The translations under genes were made by a program, and so were the position numbers. A stretch of 64,000 nt of DNA, from NCBI GenBank assembly GCA_018268315.1, contig JAFDWU010000002.1, positions 124,001 to 188,000 on the forward strand, in the 5' to 3' direction. The stretch's first letter is position 1, and every line of letters starts with the position of its first letter. This document shows, piece by piece, positions 52,956-62,244 of this stretch. Source of the DNA: Armatimonadota bacterium (GTDB taxonomy: Bacteria; Armatimonadota; Fimbriimonadia; Fimbriimonadales; Fimbriimonadaceae). The notes below the pieces were generated by a model. It did no database searches. It had not been told where the DNA came from and was given only the letters and a program-made list of their open reading frames with translations.

Positions 52956-53675
52956 ATGTCATCCATGGATTTGCGTCGCCTTTGGGAACTTCATGAAATC
53001 GACTCCGCAATCCTAGACATCCGCCATAAGGCTGCCGCCCTCGATGGAGGCAAGGCCGCAATGGAAAAGCTGAAGAAGCTGGAAGCCGAACAGGAAGCCG
53101 CCAATAGCGAAGCAAAACGCATCAACGGCGAAATGCTGGACCTTGAATTGCAGCAGAAAACGCACGCCGAGAAGATCAAGAAGATCGATAAGGAGCTTTA
53201 TAGCGGACAGGTGGTGAACGCCAAAGAGGTGATGAACCTCGAAAAGGAAATCGAAATCCTGAAGCGTAAGATTAGCGAACTGGAAGACCAGCAACTCGCG
53301 CTGATGGATCAGATTGGACCGGCTGAAGCCAAGGGTAAGAAGTTCGAGCCCGAAATCCAGCAAACCAAAGCGGAAGCTGCCGCCAAGCGAAAGATCGCGA
53401 TGGAGCAGAAGGGCGTCCTCGAAGCCGAATTCGCGCGCTTAAACAAGCTGCGCCCGGAAGCCGCGAAGAAGGTGAACCCGCCGCTGCTTACCCGCTACGA
53501 GGCTATTCGTCAGAATCAGCATGGGATCGGCATGACGAAGGTGACCAAGAACTCACGATGCGGCGTTTGCGGCACTCTGCTTCCGGAGCGGCTGATTGAA
53601 GCCGCCCGCAAGGACCAGGCCGTCACCTGCGAGGAGTGCAAGCGCATCCTGTACTACTCAGAGGGTCTGCTGTGA
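52956..53675 (+). CDS. Coiled-coil protein with C4 zinc ribbon (DUF164/CT398-like)
   Basis: The 239-residue protein is mainly a long antiparallel coiled coil (about 10-180) with a C-terminal zinc ribbon: RCGVCGTLLPE then VTCEECKRILYY, four Cys. Such proteins (CT398, HP0958) bind RpoN or flagellar RNA or proteins in some species. The role here is unknown. CATAAT is 6 nt upstream of ATG 52956 with no ribosome site, possibly another leaderless start. Its stop overlaps the next start. Confidence 0.85.
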   Translation: MSSMDLRRLWELHEIDSAILDIRHKAAALDGGKAAMEKLKKLEAEQEAANSEAKRINGEMLDLELQQKTHAEKIKKIDKELYSGQVVNAKEVMNLEKEIEILKRKISELEDQQLALMDQIGPAEAKGKKFEPEIQQTKAEAAAKRKIAMEQKGVLEAEFARLNKLRPEAAKKVNPPLLTRYEAIRQNQHGIGMTKVTKNSRCGVCGTLLPERLIEAARKDQAVTCEECKRILYYSEGLL

Positions 53676-54358
53676 AACTGGGTTGGATCGCTCCTTTGCT
53701 CGGGCTTGCCCTGGCAAGTTGCGCCAAGTTTCCGTCGGGAGGGTCGGGCGCTTCTGGCAAGCGGCTCACCTTCACGATGACGGTGAACCGGGAAATCAAT
53801 CCGAACTACGTTTACATCTTCGCCTTGCGGCCAACCAACGATGTCAACCCGACCGATCAGGGCCCGATTCCCGTAATCGGTCCGCCTTGGGGGAACGGCT
53901 TTGTTGCGGGCAACTGCAGCTACTTTGTTCGCTGGGATCCCCTACAATCGCCGAAGTATCAGATTTACAAGTTCCAAGATGTGAACCTGACGCAGTATTT
54001 CTCGATCGGCTCGCCGGTCAACTACGTGGACGTCCAGCCCGGCGGCCGCACCCTGCAGTTCGATATCGACTTGAGCCAAATCGCGAACTCGATTCCCGAT
54101 GCCCAGGCGTATCAGAGCCTACAGGTGAACCTGCTCACCATGGATCGCGTGCCCCAGGGCGGTAGCGGCGGCTCGAAGGTTTGGGATGCTCTCGGCGATT
54201 CCCAATCGGCCACCGAAATCAACACTTGGGTGACGATCCCGCTCAACGTCGCCAGCCTTTATAACAATCAGCGATTCAACAACCTCGAGCCAAGCGGCGA
54301 CTGCCCCGATCCCGACCTCGACATCATCGACTGGTCGATCAACGTCAACCTCCAGTAG
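53672..54358 (+). CDS. Lipoprotein of unknown function
   Basis: The 228-residue protein starts at GTG 53672, overlapping the previous stop as GTGA. It has a lipoprotein signal with lipobox L-A-S-C at Cys17, so the mature protein is lipid-anchored by Lgt. The mature part is beta-rich, with KRLTFTMTVNREINPNYVY, GSPVNYVDV and PGGRTLQFDIDLSQ, and has Asn/Asp-Pro-rich loops. No known domain is recognised. It sits in an operon with the zinc-ribbon gene upstream and a glycosyltransferase downstream, suggesting an envelope role. Confidence 0.8.
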   Translation: MKLGWIAPLLGLALASCAKFPSGGSGASGKRLTFTMTVNREINPNYVYIFALRPTNDVNPTDQGPIPVIGPPWGNGFVAGNCSYFVRWDPLQSPKYQIYKFQDVNLTQYFSIGSPVNYVDVQPGGRTLQFDIDLSQIANSIPDAQAYQSLQVNLLTMDRVPQGGSGGSKVWDALGDSQSATEINTWVTIPLNVASLYNNQRFNNLEPSGDCPDPDLDIIDWSINVNLQ

Positions 54359-54363
54359 CGCCT

Positions 54364-55275
54364 ATGCCGAAGGTTTCCGTCCTCCTGACTTGCTACAACC
54401 ACATCCGCTTTCTGCCTGCGGCGCTGGATTCCATCGTTGCCCAGACTGAAAAGGACATTGAAATTATTGCCATTGACGACGGCTCGAAGGATGAGACTCG
54501 CGAGTGGCTCAGCGCGTGCAAAACGCCCATGCGGCGAATATTAAACGAGAAGAACCTCGGCACCTACGGCAGCCTGAACGTGGCGCTGGCGGCGGCAACC
54601 GGCGATTACATCGCGATCCTGAACGACGACGACCTATGGGCCCCAACGAAGCTTGAAAGGCAACTGGAGCTGCTAGCCAGGTTCCCAAAGGTCGGCCTTG
54701 TCCACACCGATGGCGGTTTCATTGATGGCGACGATAAGCCAATGCCCGGCTCACCGCTAGGGTTCGAGTTCCCGCGCACGGAAACCGGCGACGTGCTGCT
54801 TGACCTCGTTTACCAAAACAAGATCATCGCGAGCGCAGTGCTGGTGCGAAGAGAGTGCTTCGCGGAGGGTGGGTTTAACGACGCCTACTTCGGATCCGGC
54901 GATTGGGAGATGTGGCTGCGGATTTCCGAGAAGTGGGATGTGGGCTATGTGCCCGAGCCGCTCACCTTCTACCGAGTTCATGGCGGCAACGCCAGCCATA
55001 AGCTGGACCGCATTTGGCGAGACGACGAGATGCTTCGCACCTGGCTCGCCCCACGGCTGGAAAATTTGAATGGGCGATTCCCCGCCGATCGTCTGGCCAA
55101 GGCGCAAGCCCACAACTTCGCCGCCCTTGGCACGGTGCTCACCCTCAACGGCAAACCCAGCGAAGGGCGAGCGGCATACGCAAAGTCGATGAAGCTGCTG
55201 CCAGGAAGGTTCAAATCGTATCTGCGATACGCCGCCACCTACCTGCCCCCATCCGCCTTTAGGAAGCTGCTGTAG
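54364..55275 (+). CDS. Glycosyltransferase, GT2 family
   Basis: The 303-residue GT-A enzyme begins VSVLLTCYNHIRFLPAALDSI. The donor-binding motifs are IAIDDGSKDETREW near residue 38 and the metal motif NDDDLW near 96. A catalytic ED/GDWEMWLRI segment follows, then a C-terminal helical part. It adds a sugar to a glycan or lipid acceptor; specificity is not readable. Six nt follow the lipoprotein gene, and its stop shares a base with the GTG of the cysteine desulfurase gene. Confidence 0.9.
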   Translation: MPKVSVLLTCYNHIRFLPAALDSIVAQTEKDIEIIAIDDGSKDETREWLSACKTPMRRILNEKNLGTYGSLNVALAAATGDYIAILNDDDLWAPTKLERQLELLARFPKVGLVHTDGGFIDGDDKPMPGSPLGFEFPRTETGDVLLDLVYQNKIIASAVLVRRECFAEGGFNDAYFGSGDWEMWLRISEKWDVGYVPEPLTFYRVHGGNASHKLDRIWRDDEMLRTWLAPRLENLNGRFPADRLAKAQAHNFAALGTVLTLNGKPSEGRAAYAKSMKLLPGRFKSYLRYAATYLPPSAFRKLL

Positions 55276-56384
55276 TGCGCCGAATCTACCTGGATCACGC
55301 CGCAAGCTCTCCCCTCTTGCCCTCGGCAAAGGCGGCGATGGAACACGCGCTGGCGCTATACGGAAACCCCTCCAGCCTTCACGCGGAAGGCCGCGCGGCC
55401 AAGGCTCGAATCGACGAGGCGCGAGAGGTCGTCGCTGCTTCGCTTGGCTGTCTGTTCGCGGAAGTGATCTTCACCTCCGGCGGCACGGAATCCGCGAACA
55501 TGGCGATTCTCGGCGCGTCGGTCGCCGCCCTTGGCGGCGCTCGGAATCGAATTATCTTCTCCTCGATCGAGCATCCCTGTGTGCTCGAAACTACCGAGAC
55601 CCTTCAGAAACTGGGTTATAAGGTTGAGACCATTCCGTGCAGCCGCGCAGGCTTCATCGAACAGGAAGCCCTTGCCAACATGGTTGATAAAGGTGTGCTG
55701 CTGGTGGCGGTCATGCACGCCAACAACGAGGTCGGCACGATTCAGCCAGTTAGACAGCTTTCGGAAATCGCCCACAAGGCGGGTGCACTGCTTTACTGCG
55801 ACGCCGTCCAGACCTACCGCACCATTCCCTTCACCGCCAGCGATCTTGACGCCGACCTCATCAGCATCACCGGCCACAAGATCGGCGGGCCGCGCGGAGC
55901 GGGCGCGCTGTACATCCGCGCAGGCGTTAAGATCGCTCCGCTCATTAGCGGCGGCGGTCAAGAAAGAGAGATGAGGGGCGGCACTGAAGATGTTGCGGCA
56001 ATCGCCGGCTTCGCAGCAGCGGTGCAAGACGAGACCAAAGACCAAAGAAAACCAGCCCGCGACGCCTTCCTGGCCAAGCTAAGAGGAAGTCGGTTCGTGG
56101 AAACCGTCAGCCACGACCACAATATTCTCCCCGGTCACGCGCACCTGCGCCTGCCAGGAACCGGGGCGGAAACGCTGCTCATAAGGCTCGATCGCGCGGG
56201 CATCGCCGCCAGCAGTGGCAGCGCATGCTCCAGTGGCTCCCTGGAGCCGAGCCATGTCCTGCAAGCGATGGGTTACTCCGCCGAAGAATGCCGCGAGGGA
56301 CTGCGCTTCACGTTCGGGCGAACCTCCACCGTTGAAGAAGCAGAAGCGGCCGCCGACATCCTCCTAAACCTCGCCACCAGCTAA
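55275..56384 (+). CDS. Cysteine desulfurase, NifS/IscS family
   Basis: The 369-residue PLP enzyme removes sulfur from cysteine for Fe-S clusters and thio-modification. PLP Lys202 is in GHKIGGPRGAG, His100 is in SIEHPCVLET, and the persulfide Cys318 is in SGSACSSGSLEPS. The active-site loop is the short type of class I. GTG start 55275 shares a base with the previous stop. No iscU, mnmA or sufU lies beside it, so which acceptor it serves is unknown. Confidence 0.93.
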   Translation: MRRIYLDHAASSPLLPSAKAAMEHALALYGNPSSLHAEGRAAKARIDEAREVVAASLGCLFAEVIFTSGGTESANMAILGASVAALGGARNRIIFSSIEHPCVLETTETLQKLGYKVETIPCSRAGFIEQEALANMVDKGVLLVAVMHANNEVGTIQPVRQLSEIAHKAGALLYCDAVQTYRTIPFTASDLDADLISITGHKIGGPRGAGALYIRAGVKIAPLISGGGQEREMRGGTEDVAAIAGFAAAVQDETKDQRKPARDAFLAKLRGSRFVETVSHDHNILPGHAHLRLPGTGAETLLIRLDRAGIAASSGSACSSGSLEPSHVLQAMGYSAEECREGLRFTFGRTSTVEEAEAAADILLNLATS

Positions 56385-56400
56385 CGCAACGCAACGGCGG

Positions 56401-56420
56401 TATAATTTCTTAAACCCCCC
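56401..56420 (+). promoter_or_regulatory. pyrG promoter with C6 tract at the predicted start
   Basis: TATAAT at 56401-56406 is followed, at about +1 to +8, by AAACCCCCC (56412-56420). A clear -35 is absent. A small hairpin (CGTCC/GGACG, 56455-56472) and GGGGGAGG precede ATG 56498. Confidence 0.5.
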
Positions 56421-56497
56421 AACGGTTTTCGCGGCGCAATTGTGTGTTCTGGTGCGTCCGTTTGCGTGGACGTGGGGGAGGAACGCGCAAAAAGAGC

Positions 56498-58126
56498 ATG
56501 GCTAAGTTTATTTTTGTTACCGGTGGTGTTGTAAGTTCGATCGGCAAAGGCATCGCCACCGCCAGCCTCGGGCGCATGCTCAGGAATCGCGGCTACACCG
56601 TCGCCCCCGTTAAGCTCGATCCGTACATCAACGTCGATGCGGGCACCATGAACCCCTACCAGCACGGCGAGGTGTTCGTCACCGAAGATGGCGCGGAAAC
56701 CGACCTCGACCTCGGCCACTACGAGCGGTTCATGGATGTGAACTGCACCGGTGGTTCCAGCGTTACCACAGGCAAGGTATATCAATCCGTCATCGCCGCT
56801 GAGCGGCGAGGCGATTATCTCGGCGCGACTGTGCAGGTCATCCCGCACGTCACCAACGAAATTAAGCGCCGCATCACTTCCATCGCCCGCGAGCAGGAAG
56901 CCGACATCGTCATTGCTGAAATCGGCGGCACCGTCGGCGACATCGAGAGCCTTCCCTTCCTTGAAGCAATCCGCCAAATGCGCGGCGAATTCGGAATCGA
57001 GAACACGCTTTACGTCCACGTCACCCTTATCCCATCGGTCGGACCGTGGGGCGAGGTTAAGACCAAGCCCACTCAGCACTCGGTTATCAAGTTGCGCGAA
57101 ATCGGCATCTCACCCGATTTGCTTATCTGCCGCACCGATGTTGAGCTGACTCAAGACGTCCGAGAGAAGATTTCCCTGTTCTGCGGCGTACCGCCGCAGG
57201 CGGTTATGCAGTCGATGACGCTGCCAACGATTTACGAAGTGCCGGTGGTGTACGAAGAGTACGGCCTTGGCGATTACGTTTCCAAGCGGCTTGGGTTGGA
57301 AGATCATCCAGCGAAGGAAGAGCAGCTCAACAAGTGGCGAGAGCTGGTGGAGATCATCAAGAACCCGCGCCACGAGGTCAACATCGCGGTGGTTGGCAAG
57401 TACACCGGCAACGGCGACGCCTATAAGTCCATCAGCGAAGCGCTGATTCACGCCGGCATCACGAACCATTGCCGCGTAAAGGTGCAATGGATTGAGAGCG
57501 ACGAACTTGAGAAGGGCCGCCCGATTGAAGATTTCCTTTCCGGCGTCGACGGCCTGATCGTCGCTCCCGGCTTCGGCGCGCGAGGCGTTGAAGGCAAGAT
57601 CGAGGCGATCCGCCACGTGCGGGAAAACGGCACCCCGTTCCTCGGCATCTGCTTTGGGTTGCAGATGGCGGTTATCGAGTACGCCCGCAACGTGTGCGGG
57701 CTGAGTGGTGCGAACTCGGAAGAAGTCGAAACGAACGCCGCTTACCCGGTCATCCACTTGCTGCCAGATCAGAAGGAAGTTCAGGACAAGGGCGCAAGCA
57801 TGCGCCTCGGCAGCTACCCTTGCAACCTGACGGTTGGCTCGCTTGCCGCTTCGATTTACGCGGAAAGCCGCATCACCGAGCGCCATCGACACCGTTACGA
57901 GGTGAACAACGATTTTCGCGGCATGCTGGAGAAGGCGGGCATGGTCATCAGCGGGGTCTCGCCGGACTACCGGCTGGTGGAGATGATCGAGCTGCCGAAG
58001 CACCCGTATTTCATCGCCACCCAGGCGCATCCTGAGTTCAAATCGCGGCCCAATCGACCGCATCCGCTGTTCGAGGGCTTGGTTCGCGCCGCCGTTCGAA
58101 AGTGCGAAGGCGTCAGCCTAGCCTAG
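56498..58126 (+). CDS. pyrG: CTP synthase
   Basis: The 542-residue enzyme aminates UTP to CTP. The N-terminal synthetase has KFIFVTGGVVSSIGKG, YINVDAGTMNP and GGTVGDIE; the C-terminal glutaminase has the nucleophile Cys in FLGICFGLQMAV and a His-Glu pair in HPEF. The start is ATG 56498 with GGGGGAGG upstream; a longer frame to 56444 is an upstream extension. The gene is followed 7 nt later by the BaiN-type flavoprotein. Confidence 0.96.
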   Translation: MAKFIFVTGGVVSSIGKGIATASLGRMLRNRGYTVAPVKLDPYINVDAGTMNPYQHGEVFVTEDGAETDLDLGHYERFMDVNCTGGSSVTTGKVYQSVIAAERRGDYLGATVQVIPHVTNEIKRRITSIAREQEADIVIAEIGGTVGDIESLPFLEAIRQMRGEFGIENTLYVHVTLIPSVGPWGEVKTKPTQHSVIKLREIGISPDLLICRTDVELTQDVREKISLFCGVPPQAVMQSMTLPTIYEVPVVYEEYGLGDYVSKRLGLEDHPAKEEQLNKWRELVEIIKNPRHEVNIAVVGKYTGNGDAYKSISEALIHAGITNHCRVKVQWIESDELEKGRPIEDFLSGVDGLIVAPGFGARGVEGKIEAIRHVRENGTPFLGICFGLQMAVIEYARNVCGLSGANSEEVETNAAYPVIHLLPDQKEVQDKGASMRLGSYPCNLTVGSLAASIYAESRITERHRHRYEVNNDFRGMLEKAGMVISGVSPDYRLVEMIELPKHPYFIATQAHPEFKSRPNRPHPLFEGLVRAAVRKCEGVSLA

Positions 58127-58133
58127 GCGGGGC

Positions 58134-59369
58134 TTGAAAGTCGTCGTTGTTGGCGCGGGAGCATCCGGCCTCATCGCCGCCTGGCGCGCCGCTCATCTCG
58201 GGGCATCGGTCACCCTGCTGGAGAAAACGCCCCGCATCGGCACCAAAATTCTTATCTCCGGCGGCGGCAAGTGCAACATTGCCCACGACGGCACGGTGGA
58301 GCAGGTGTTGAAAGCGTTCCGTCGCAACGAGGCGCTGTTCCTTCGCCCATCTTTCCATCGCTTCTTCAACAAGGAAATCCTTGCCATTCTCTCGGCGGGT
58401 GGGCTGACCACCTACACGCGCCCGAACGGCCGCATCTTCCCGGTCGATAAGACCGCCAAGGACGTGGTGGCGATCCTCGAGCACACCGTCCGCGAGGCAG
58501 GCGTAGAGATAAGGCTGAATTGCCCCGTGCTGGGGCTGGTGCTCAAGGATGCCGCGATAACCGGAGTGCGGCTGGCAAGCGGCAAGCTTGCCGCCGATCG
58601 CGTGATCGTAACCGTAGGCGGCTCTTCCTACCCAGGTTCGGGGACGACCGGCGACGGCTATCCGTGGATGAAGGAAGCTGGACACACGATTGAGAAGATT
58701 CGCGGCGCTCTCGCGCCGATTCACCTGGTGAAGGACGACTTGCGCCCGGACCTAAGCGGGGTCGCCCTGCGCGACGTGATATTCAAGGCAAAACAAGGCG
58801 GCAAGGAAATCGCGCGGTGGCGCGAGGACCTGCTGTTCACCCATCACGGCGTCAGCGGGCCGTGCGCGCTCGGCATCAGCCGCGAGATTGCGGAGAACGC
58901 GGGCAAGGGCGAGGTCCGGCTGGAGGTCGACTGCTTCCCCACCATCCCGAACGACACGCTGAACCAACAAATGCAGGCGTTTGCCACGAAAGAGCCGAAG
59001 AGCATCTGGCGCGCGTTCATCGGCGACCGCGTCCCTGCGCGCATTCTTGAGATCATCCTCGCTGAGTGCGAGATTCCGTACGAGGCGATGGCAGGCGCGA
59101 CCCCCAAGAAGAACCGCAACCGGCTGGTGGAAACCCTGAAGGCCTGGAATGTGGGCACGGTGCGAGACATTCCGATTGAGAAGGGCGAAGTGGTGGCAGG
59201 CGGCGTGAGCCTGGACGAGGTCGACCCGCAAACCATGGCCTCCAAGCTGGTGCGCAACCTGTACTTGGCAGGTGAAATTTTGGACATTGCGGGTCCGGTG
59301 GGCGGATACAACCTGCAGGCGGCGTACTCGACGGGCTACGTAGCGGGCGAAAGCGCGGCGCGCGGCTAG
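58134..59369 (+). CDS. BaiN/HI0933-family FAD-dependent oxidoreductase
   Basis: The 411-residue flavoprotein has the FAD fold [18 protein letters not shown] (3-20), [28 protein letters not shown] and the C-terminal [17 protein letters not shown]. These are diagnostic for the HI0933/BaiN group, some of which reduce enoyl groups or bile-acid intermediates. The start is TTG 58134, 7 nt after pyrG stops. Substrate is not known. Its end overlaps the stop of the convergent prepilin at CTAG. Confidence 0.9.
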   Translation: MKVVVVGAGASGLIAAWRAAHLGASVTLLEKTPRIGTKILISGGGKCNIAHDGTVEQVLKAFRRNEALFLRPSFHRFFNKEILAILSAGGLTTYTRPNGRIFPVDKTAKDVVAILEHTVREAGVEIRLNCPVLGLVLKDAAITGVRLASGKLAADRVIVTVGGSSYPGSGTTGDGYPWMKEAGHTIEKIRGALAPIHLVKDDLRPDLSGVALRDVIFKAKQGGKEIARWREDLLFTHHGVSGPCALGISREIAENAGKGEVRLEVDCFPTIPNDTLNQQMQAFATKEPKSIWRAFIGDRVPARILEIILAECEIPYEAMAGATPKKNRNRLVETLKAWNVGTVRDIPIEKGEVVAGGVSLDEVDPQTMASKLVRNLYLAGEILDIAGPVGGYNLQAAYSTGYVAGESAARG

Positions 59370-60031
59370 AAGCGCGGATCGGGCTGCCATTTCGCGTGAA
59401 GATCAAGCATCACGCGGTTCCTGCCGTGCTCGTGCGAGGCCTTCCCTTTCAAAGCCTTCGGCACGCTGGGAATGGTGGCGGGAAAGTAGACGTCCGTAAT
59501 CAGCTCCACGTCGGAAACGCCCTGCGGGTAGCCGATTTTGGGGTCGTTATCTCGCTGCAAGTCTGCCACCGCGTCCTCCGGCGTCTTCCCCCAGAAGTCG
59601 TCGATGGGAACTGGGTCGTCTGGGCGGTCGAACCGCCACATCCAAATGTTCACGTCGCCCTGAGTTGCCTGCACCGTGTTCTCGAACTTGGAAGCCGCCA
59701 TTGGGCAGTTCCAAACTCCTTTTTTAGTCCCGTAGGGAGCCAATACCACCTCCGCCCACCCCGCGCGAGGATCGCTCGGCGGCCAGGAGGTCCAGGGGCG
59801 ATATCCGCCCGCAATGCTGGTCTTGAGGTCGCGCCGGTCCGGCATTTTGTCGTCGGAGTCGTTCAGATACATCGCGAACGAGGTCGCGATTTGGCGCATA
59901 TTGCTCAGGCAGGTGGTCTTCTTCGCGGCGGCTTTCGCTTGCAGGAAAACGGGAAACAGCAACGCGCTGAGGATGGCGATAATGGCAATCACCACGAGGA
60001 GTTCAATCAGGGTGAAGCCAACTCGACGCAC
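59366..60031 (-). CDS. Prepilin-type pseudopilin
   Basis: The 221-residue protein has a class III prepilin signal [17 protein letters not shown]: cleavage after Gly5, methylated Phe and the helper Glu10, then a hydrophobic helix. The mature C-terminal domain ([19 protein letters not shown]-like, [11 protein letters not shown]) resembles DUF1559/GspG-like pseudopilins common in Planctomycetes and Armatimonadota. It would be assembled by the type II/IV system of which gspF (36018) is part. It is a single gene. Confidence 0.9.
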   Translation of the reverse strand: MRRVGFTLIELLVVIAIIAILSALLFPVFLQAKAAAKKTTCLSNMRQIATSFAMYLNDSDDKMPDRRDLKTSIAGGYRPWTSWPPSDPRAGWAEVVLAPYGTKKGVWNCPMAASKFENTVQATQGDVNIWMWRFDRPDDPVPIDDFWGKTPEDAVADLQRDNDPKIGYPQGVSDVELITDVYFPATIPSVPKALKGKASHEHGRNRVMLDLHAKWQPDPRF

Positions 60032-60114
60032 ACTCAGATTGTACGCCGGGTCGAGGCTGGCGGACTGGGTACCGTCGCGGCGTGAGTTACAATGGGATGA
60101 CTAAAGTCAGGAAG

Positions 60115-60144
60115 ATGAACAAAGTCGCAACAGTGAGTATATGA
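60115..60144 (+). CDS. 9-codon leader ORF coupled to the membrane-protein gene
   Basis: ATG 60115 with AGGAAG (60108-60113) opens a 9-codon frame (MNKVATVSI) ending at TGA 60142-60144. The TGA overlaps the start of the membrane protein at ATG 60141 as ATGA. TACAAT (60088-60093) would place transcription just before it. The downstream gene has no ribosome site of its own, so its translation probably depends on this mini-ORF. Confidence 0.55.
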   Translation: MNKVATVSI

Positions 60145-60971
60145 AATCGGCAGGATGGGTTGCCATTTGCGTCGCCGGGGCATTCTCTTGGTTCTCCCTC
60201 GCGCTTACCTTTATCGGTATGGGATTTACAAGCGAACCTCGCTACGGCAAGGGAATGTCCGACTTTGCGATCCAGTTCTTCTTGTGGTCCAGCTGGTTCC
60301 TTTACGGTTTTTGGGGCGTCGTTGTGGCCAATTGCTTGCAGGCGCGAGTTCCATTTGAACCCACGGACGACAAAGATATGCCAAAGAGATCATTGCCCGA
60401 TCAACTCATGAGGGCGAGCGGGTGGACAGCATTGATGGTCCTATGCGATTTCGCAGCCACGCTCGGCTCAAGATCATTCAGATTTCTTGTGCCAGACCCG
60501 GTGCTGCTCGCAATAAATAGGGGTCTCAGTATCGCTCTTCCCCTTCTGGTTATCGCGGCGGTGCTCCTAGCCGCTTCCGCCGGATTGATGCGGCTGGCGC
60601 TGTTCCTCTGGACGGTTTTCATCTTAAGGCCGGAAAGAAGCGGCGAGGGGCTTGAAAGGGGCAGCGCCGCGAAGACCCTGATACATCACCTGAAAGGCGT
60701 ACTGAGGAAGCGCCCCTTCTGGATTCTCTTGGGGTTGAACATCCTGCTTACATACCTGATGTTCACCTTGGACTTGGGACTCGTGAATTGGCGCATTGAG
60801 CCCGAATACCGACCATCCGAAGCAACCATTCTTTGGCACATTTCGCCGCTATTCGCACTCTCCGCCATCGTGCTGCTGATCAGCACTATCCTCTTGTGCG
60901 CGGCCGAGGAACTTGGCGAAAAGCTCATGAATCAGCCGCCTCCAGTCATTACCCAGCCGCCACAGATATAG
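60141..60971 (+). CDS. Integral membrane protein of unknown function
   Basis: The 276-residue protein has about six predicted membrane helices (near 7-27, 45-70, 93-110, 125-160, 193-213 and 232-258) and no recognised motif. A cytosolic-looking Arg/Lys stretch follows helix 4 (RPERSGEGLERGSAAK). Nothing supports transport or enzymic function. Translation appears to be coupled to the 9-codon leader ORF. It precedes hmgA by 115 bp, which has its own ribosome site. Confidence 0.7.
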   Translation: MKSAGWVAICVAGAFSWFSLALTFIGMGFTSEPRYGKGMSDFAIQFFLWSSWFLYGFWGVVVANCLQARVPFEPTDDKDMPKRSLPDQLMRASGWTALMVLCDFAATLGSRSFRFLVPDPVLLAINRGLSIALPLLVIAAVLLAASAGLMRLALFLWTVFILRPERSGEGLERGSAAKTLIHHLKGVLRKRPFWILLGLNILLTYLMFTLDLGLVNWRIEPEYRPSEATILWHISPLFALSAIVLLISTILLCAAEELGEKLMNQPPPVITQPPQI

Positions 60972-61086
60972 CTGTAGCCAGAAGAAGGCGATCCGGCAAG
61001 AATAGTTCCAAGAAACCCGCCAAGACGCCCAACCCCTGCACGGGCTACAATGAGCTTAATAACCGACCAAGTTAGGAGCCCAAATC

Positions 61087-62244
61087 ATGCGTTACCACCA
61101 CCTCGGAGAACTTCCACGCAAGCACCACATCGCCTTTCGCAAAGCTGACGGCAGCCTCTACGCCGAGCAGCTTTTCAGCACCATCGGATTCAGCGGACCG
61201 ATGTCCACGATGTACCACATCAACCTACCCACCGAGGTCTCCTCGTTCGAGGACCGAGGCGCGATCAAGCGCGATTACATTGAAGAAGAGCCTTTAAGGC
61301 ATCGCCACTTCAAAACCGCAAAGATGAAGCCACATGGAGACGCGGTAAACGGCCGTGTACTGCTAATGGGCAACCACGAATGCGAGTGGAACCAGGTTTA
61401 CGTTGCCGAGCAGATGAAGACGTTCTTCAAGAACACCGACGGCGACGAAATCCTGTTTATCCATGACGGCAAAGGCGAATTGCAGTCCATGTTCGGAACC
61501 GTCAAGTTCCGTGAGGGCGACTACCTGGTGATCCCGCGCGGCACAATTTACAAGCTCCAGTTCGAAACGCTTCCGGTGCGCATGCTCGCCATCGTCAGCT
61601 ATGGCCCGGTCAGCATTCCCCGCCGCTATCGCAACGAGTACGGCCAACTGCTGGAGCACGCGCCATACAAGGAGCGCGACTTCCGCGCGCCGAGCGAACT
61701 CGTCACCATCGATGAGCGCAAGCCGCACGAGGTCCTTATCCGCTCGCGGCACCGCCTTACCAGCTACATCCACCCCTACCATCCGTTCGACATCGTCGGC
61801 TGGGATGGATACGTGTTCCCGTACGCCTTCAACATCAACGACTTCCAGCCGATTACCGGCGCGATCCACATGCCGCCGCCCATCCATCAGACTTTCGATG
61901 GCAACGGCTTCGTCATCTGCTCGTTCTGCCCGCGAATGCTGGATTACTATCCAGACGCGATCAAGATTCCCTATAACCACTCCAACATCGATTCAGATGA
62001 AGTGCTGTACTACTGCAATGACAAGTTCGGCAGCCGCAAGGGTATCGAGGAAGGATCGATCACGATGCACCCGCTCGGAATTCCCCACGGCCCGCAGCCA
62101 GGCGCAGTAGAGGCTTCCATGCCCCACACGCGCACCGAAGAGCTTGCGGTCATGCTGGACACCTTCCATGCGCTGAAGATCGCAAAGAACGCGCTCAGCA
62201 TCGAAGACCCCGATTACTGGAAGAGCTGGCAGGCTAAAAGCTAG
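61087..62244 (+). CDS. hmgA: Homogentisate 1,2-dioxygenase
   Basis: The 385-residue cupin enzyme opens homogentisate to maleylacetoacetate in tyrosine/phenylalanine breakdown, needing O2 and Fe(II). It has NHECEWNQVY, GKGELQSMFGTVKFREGDYLVIPRGT, the iron-site region HPYHPFDIVGWDGY and HPLGIPHGPQPGA. It is shorter than typical 430-residue bacterial enzymes, mostly at the N-terminus. AGGAG precedes the ATG. Later pathway genes are absent. Its stop shares CTAG with ispA. Confidence 0.9.
   Translation: MRYHHLGELPRKHHIAFRKADGSLYAEQLFSTIGFSGPMSTMYHINLPTEVSSFEDRGAIKRDYIEEEPLRHRHFKTAKMKPHGDAVNGRVLLMGNHECEWNQVYVAEQMKTFFKNTDGDEILFIHDGKGELQSMFGTVKFREGDYLVIPRGTIYKLQFETLPVRMLAIVSYGPVSIPRRYRNEYGQLLEHAPYKERDFRAPSELVTIDERKPHEVLIRSRHRLTSYIHPYHPFDIVGWDGYVFPYAFNINDFQPITGAIHMPPPIHQTFDGNGFVICSFCPRMLDYYPDAIKIPYNHSNIDSDEVLYYCNDKFGSRKGIEEGSITMHPLGIPHGPQPGAVEASMPHTRTEELAVMLDTFHALKIAKNALSIEDPDYWKSWQAKS

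Noticed and set aside
52855-53115. Extended N-terminus of the GH38 mannosidase
   Set aside because: The 87 extra residues are not family-like, lie antisense to the zinc-ribbon gene, and ATG 52854 gives a normal start.
57110-58063. 317-residue minus-strand frame under pyrG
   Set aside because: Antisense of pyrG; no independent evidence for expression.
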